Part shown: positions 63,386 to 64,000 of the stretch, one piece after another
Layout: each line of letters opens with the position of its first letter
Position numbering within the stretch: the first letter of the stretch is position 1
Assembly: GCA_030159235.1 (NCBI GenBank)
Contig: BSBG01000008.1
Span: forward strand, 48,737 to 112,736
Length of the DNA: 64,000 nt
Reading direction: 5' to 3'
Source of the DNA: Bacillus safensis
GTDB taxonomy: Bacteria; Bacillota; Bacilli; Bacillales; Bacillaceae
Position numbers and translations under genes: made by a program
The notes under the pieces: model-generated
Database searches by the model: none
What the model saw: only the letters and a program-made list of their open reading frames with translations
What the model was told of the DNA's origin: nothing

Positions 63386-64000
63386 TGAACACTCTTCCTT
63401 TCTACCGCACATAAAGGAACCTGAATTTTCTTCTCTTTCCCGTTTTCAACCAAGTACCCGAAGCCTGGCTGTATGTCTGGTTCTTGTCTTGCATACGGAA
63501 GCGGTATAATGTTTTGCTCTGATTTTTTCATGAGTAACATGGCATGACGAACTTGTTTGATTTCATTTGTGAGTGCATCATAGCCCTTACTGAATTCGGT
63601 ATGATTCCCTGATGCGATCAAGCTAAAGCCTAGGTGCGCATATGATTTCATGAAATCAGCCAATTGATCTTGAAGACGTGGATCGATTGTCTGCTGAAAA
63701 CGTGTAATGCCATCAATTACAAGCACAATTTGAGGAAATGACAGCTGATCGGTCTCCCCTCGGCGTACAGCTTCGACGTACATCTCCTCCCGCACCTTAA
63801 ATAAACGGTCCATTTCCTCTGCCCATCCGGTGATATCATCTTTTGTTTCAAGGTAATCGATGTTTTCTTCTTTTGCATAATGGGACAGTCCCCGATCGAT
63901 CGAATCAAAGACGGCCAGCTTTTCAGGCTTTGCCACTAAAAGCTGATCAAGCATCAGTTTTGTCACATTTGTTTTCCCACGCTGCGTTTGACCGATGATG
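63382..64000 (-). CDS. yukB: C-terminal part of EssC-type FtsK/SpoIIIE ATPase (runs off window)
   Basis: The last 205 residues of the type VII secretion motor ATPase (YukB/YukAB, EssC). The visible part begins at the Walker A of the third ATPase domain (IIGQTQRGKTNVTKLMLDQLL). It continues with a Walker-B-like VLVIDGITRFQQ and ends in a beta-rich tail (PDIQPGFGYLVENGKEKKIQVPL). The third domain of EssC contributes to substrate binding. The stop overlaps the yueB start (ATGA), so the two are translationally coupled. The WXG100 substrate and other components would lie beyond the edge. Confidence 0.93.
   Translation of the reverse strand, partial: IIGQTQRGKTNVTKLMLDQLLVAKPEKLAVFDSIDRGLSHYAKEENIDYLETKDDITGWAEEMDRLFKVREEMYVEAVRRGETDQLSFPQIVLVIDGITRFQQTIDPRLQDQLADFMKSYAHLGFSLIASGNHTEFSKGYDALTNEIKQVRHAMLLMKKSEQNIIPLPYARQEPDIQPGFGYLVENGKEKKIQVPLCAVERKSVQ

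Noticed and set aside
1-64000. CRISPR arrays, tRNA/rRNA genes, prophage or intact insertion sequences
   Set aside because: No regularly spaced repeats, tRNA cloverleaf sequences, rRNA segments, phage genes or complete transposase genes were seen while reading both strands.

Overview
The window is a stretch of Bacillus chromosome, most likely from the Bacillus pumilus/safensis/altitudinis group. That placement is an inference. The gene order matches, as I remember it, the B. subtilis segment tlp/mcp - tgl - yugU/S/P/O/N - pgi - yugKJ - yuzA - yugI - alaTR - yugFE - patB - kinB/kapB/kapD - yuxJ - pbpD - yuxK - yufK - malKR - yufNOPQ - maeN - mrpABCDEFG - yuxO - comAPXQ - degQ - yuzC - yuxH - pncBA - yueIHGF - yuzF - yueEDCB - yukB. 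The proteins are clearly diverged from B. subtilis. No tRNA, rRNA, CRISPR array, prophage or intact insertion sequence was seen.

Layout. 1-3050: two tandem chemoreceptors with sigma-D-like promoters. 3141-9820: spore transglutaminase, a nitronate-monooxygenase-like flavoprotein, YugU, the CNNM/CBS protein YugS, the metallopeptidase YugP, the K+ channel YugO, YugN and a GerP-like small protein. 9929-16754: pgi, then a probable insertion (decayed transposase fragment, MocR regulator and divergent luciferase-like oxidoreductase), then two iron alcohol dehydrogenases. 16899-28542: YuzA, YugI, AlaT/AlaR, YugF, YugE, PatB, the phosphorelay kinase KinB with KapB and KapD, an MFS exporter, PBP4 and YuxK. 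28587-38312: YufK, the malate two-component system MalKR, a CodY-type guanosine ABC importer (yufNOPQ) behind a structured leader, and the malate carrier MaeN controlled by MalR in relatives. 38387-44574: the seven-gene Mrp Na+/H+ antiporter. 44622-49428: the ComQXPA quorum-sensing cassette with YuxO and DegQ. 49934-56701: YuzC, YuxH, NAD salvage (PncB/PncA), YueI/YueH, two tandem GerPF-like proteins, YueF and YuzF. 56884-64000: a secreted lipase-like protein not expected at this place, YueE, YueD, and the start of a type VII secretion locus (YueC/EssA, YueB/EsaA, C-terminus of the EssC-type ATPase).

The genes form several regulatory and metabolic units. ComX/ComQ/ComP/ComA sense cell density, and a ComA-box-like site lies upstream of degQ. 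KinB/KapB/KapD feed sporulation. MalK/MalR sits close to its likely target maeN. YufNOPQ carries a CodY-box match. Several start codons were moved from the longest open frame because a Shine-Dalgarno sequence, promoter overlap or length agreement with the family favours a downstream start.

Most of the window is conserved core genome, and I found no clearly new multi-gene system. The observations most worth a second look are the Shine-Dalgarno/hairpin/TTG arrangement in front of yugS, the overlapping terminator and promoter between comP and comA, the apparent ATT start of yueD, the structured yufN leader with an internal CodY box, the decayed transposase beside the MocR/oxidoreductase pair, and the 16-bp repeat around a 98-bp insert behind yueD.
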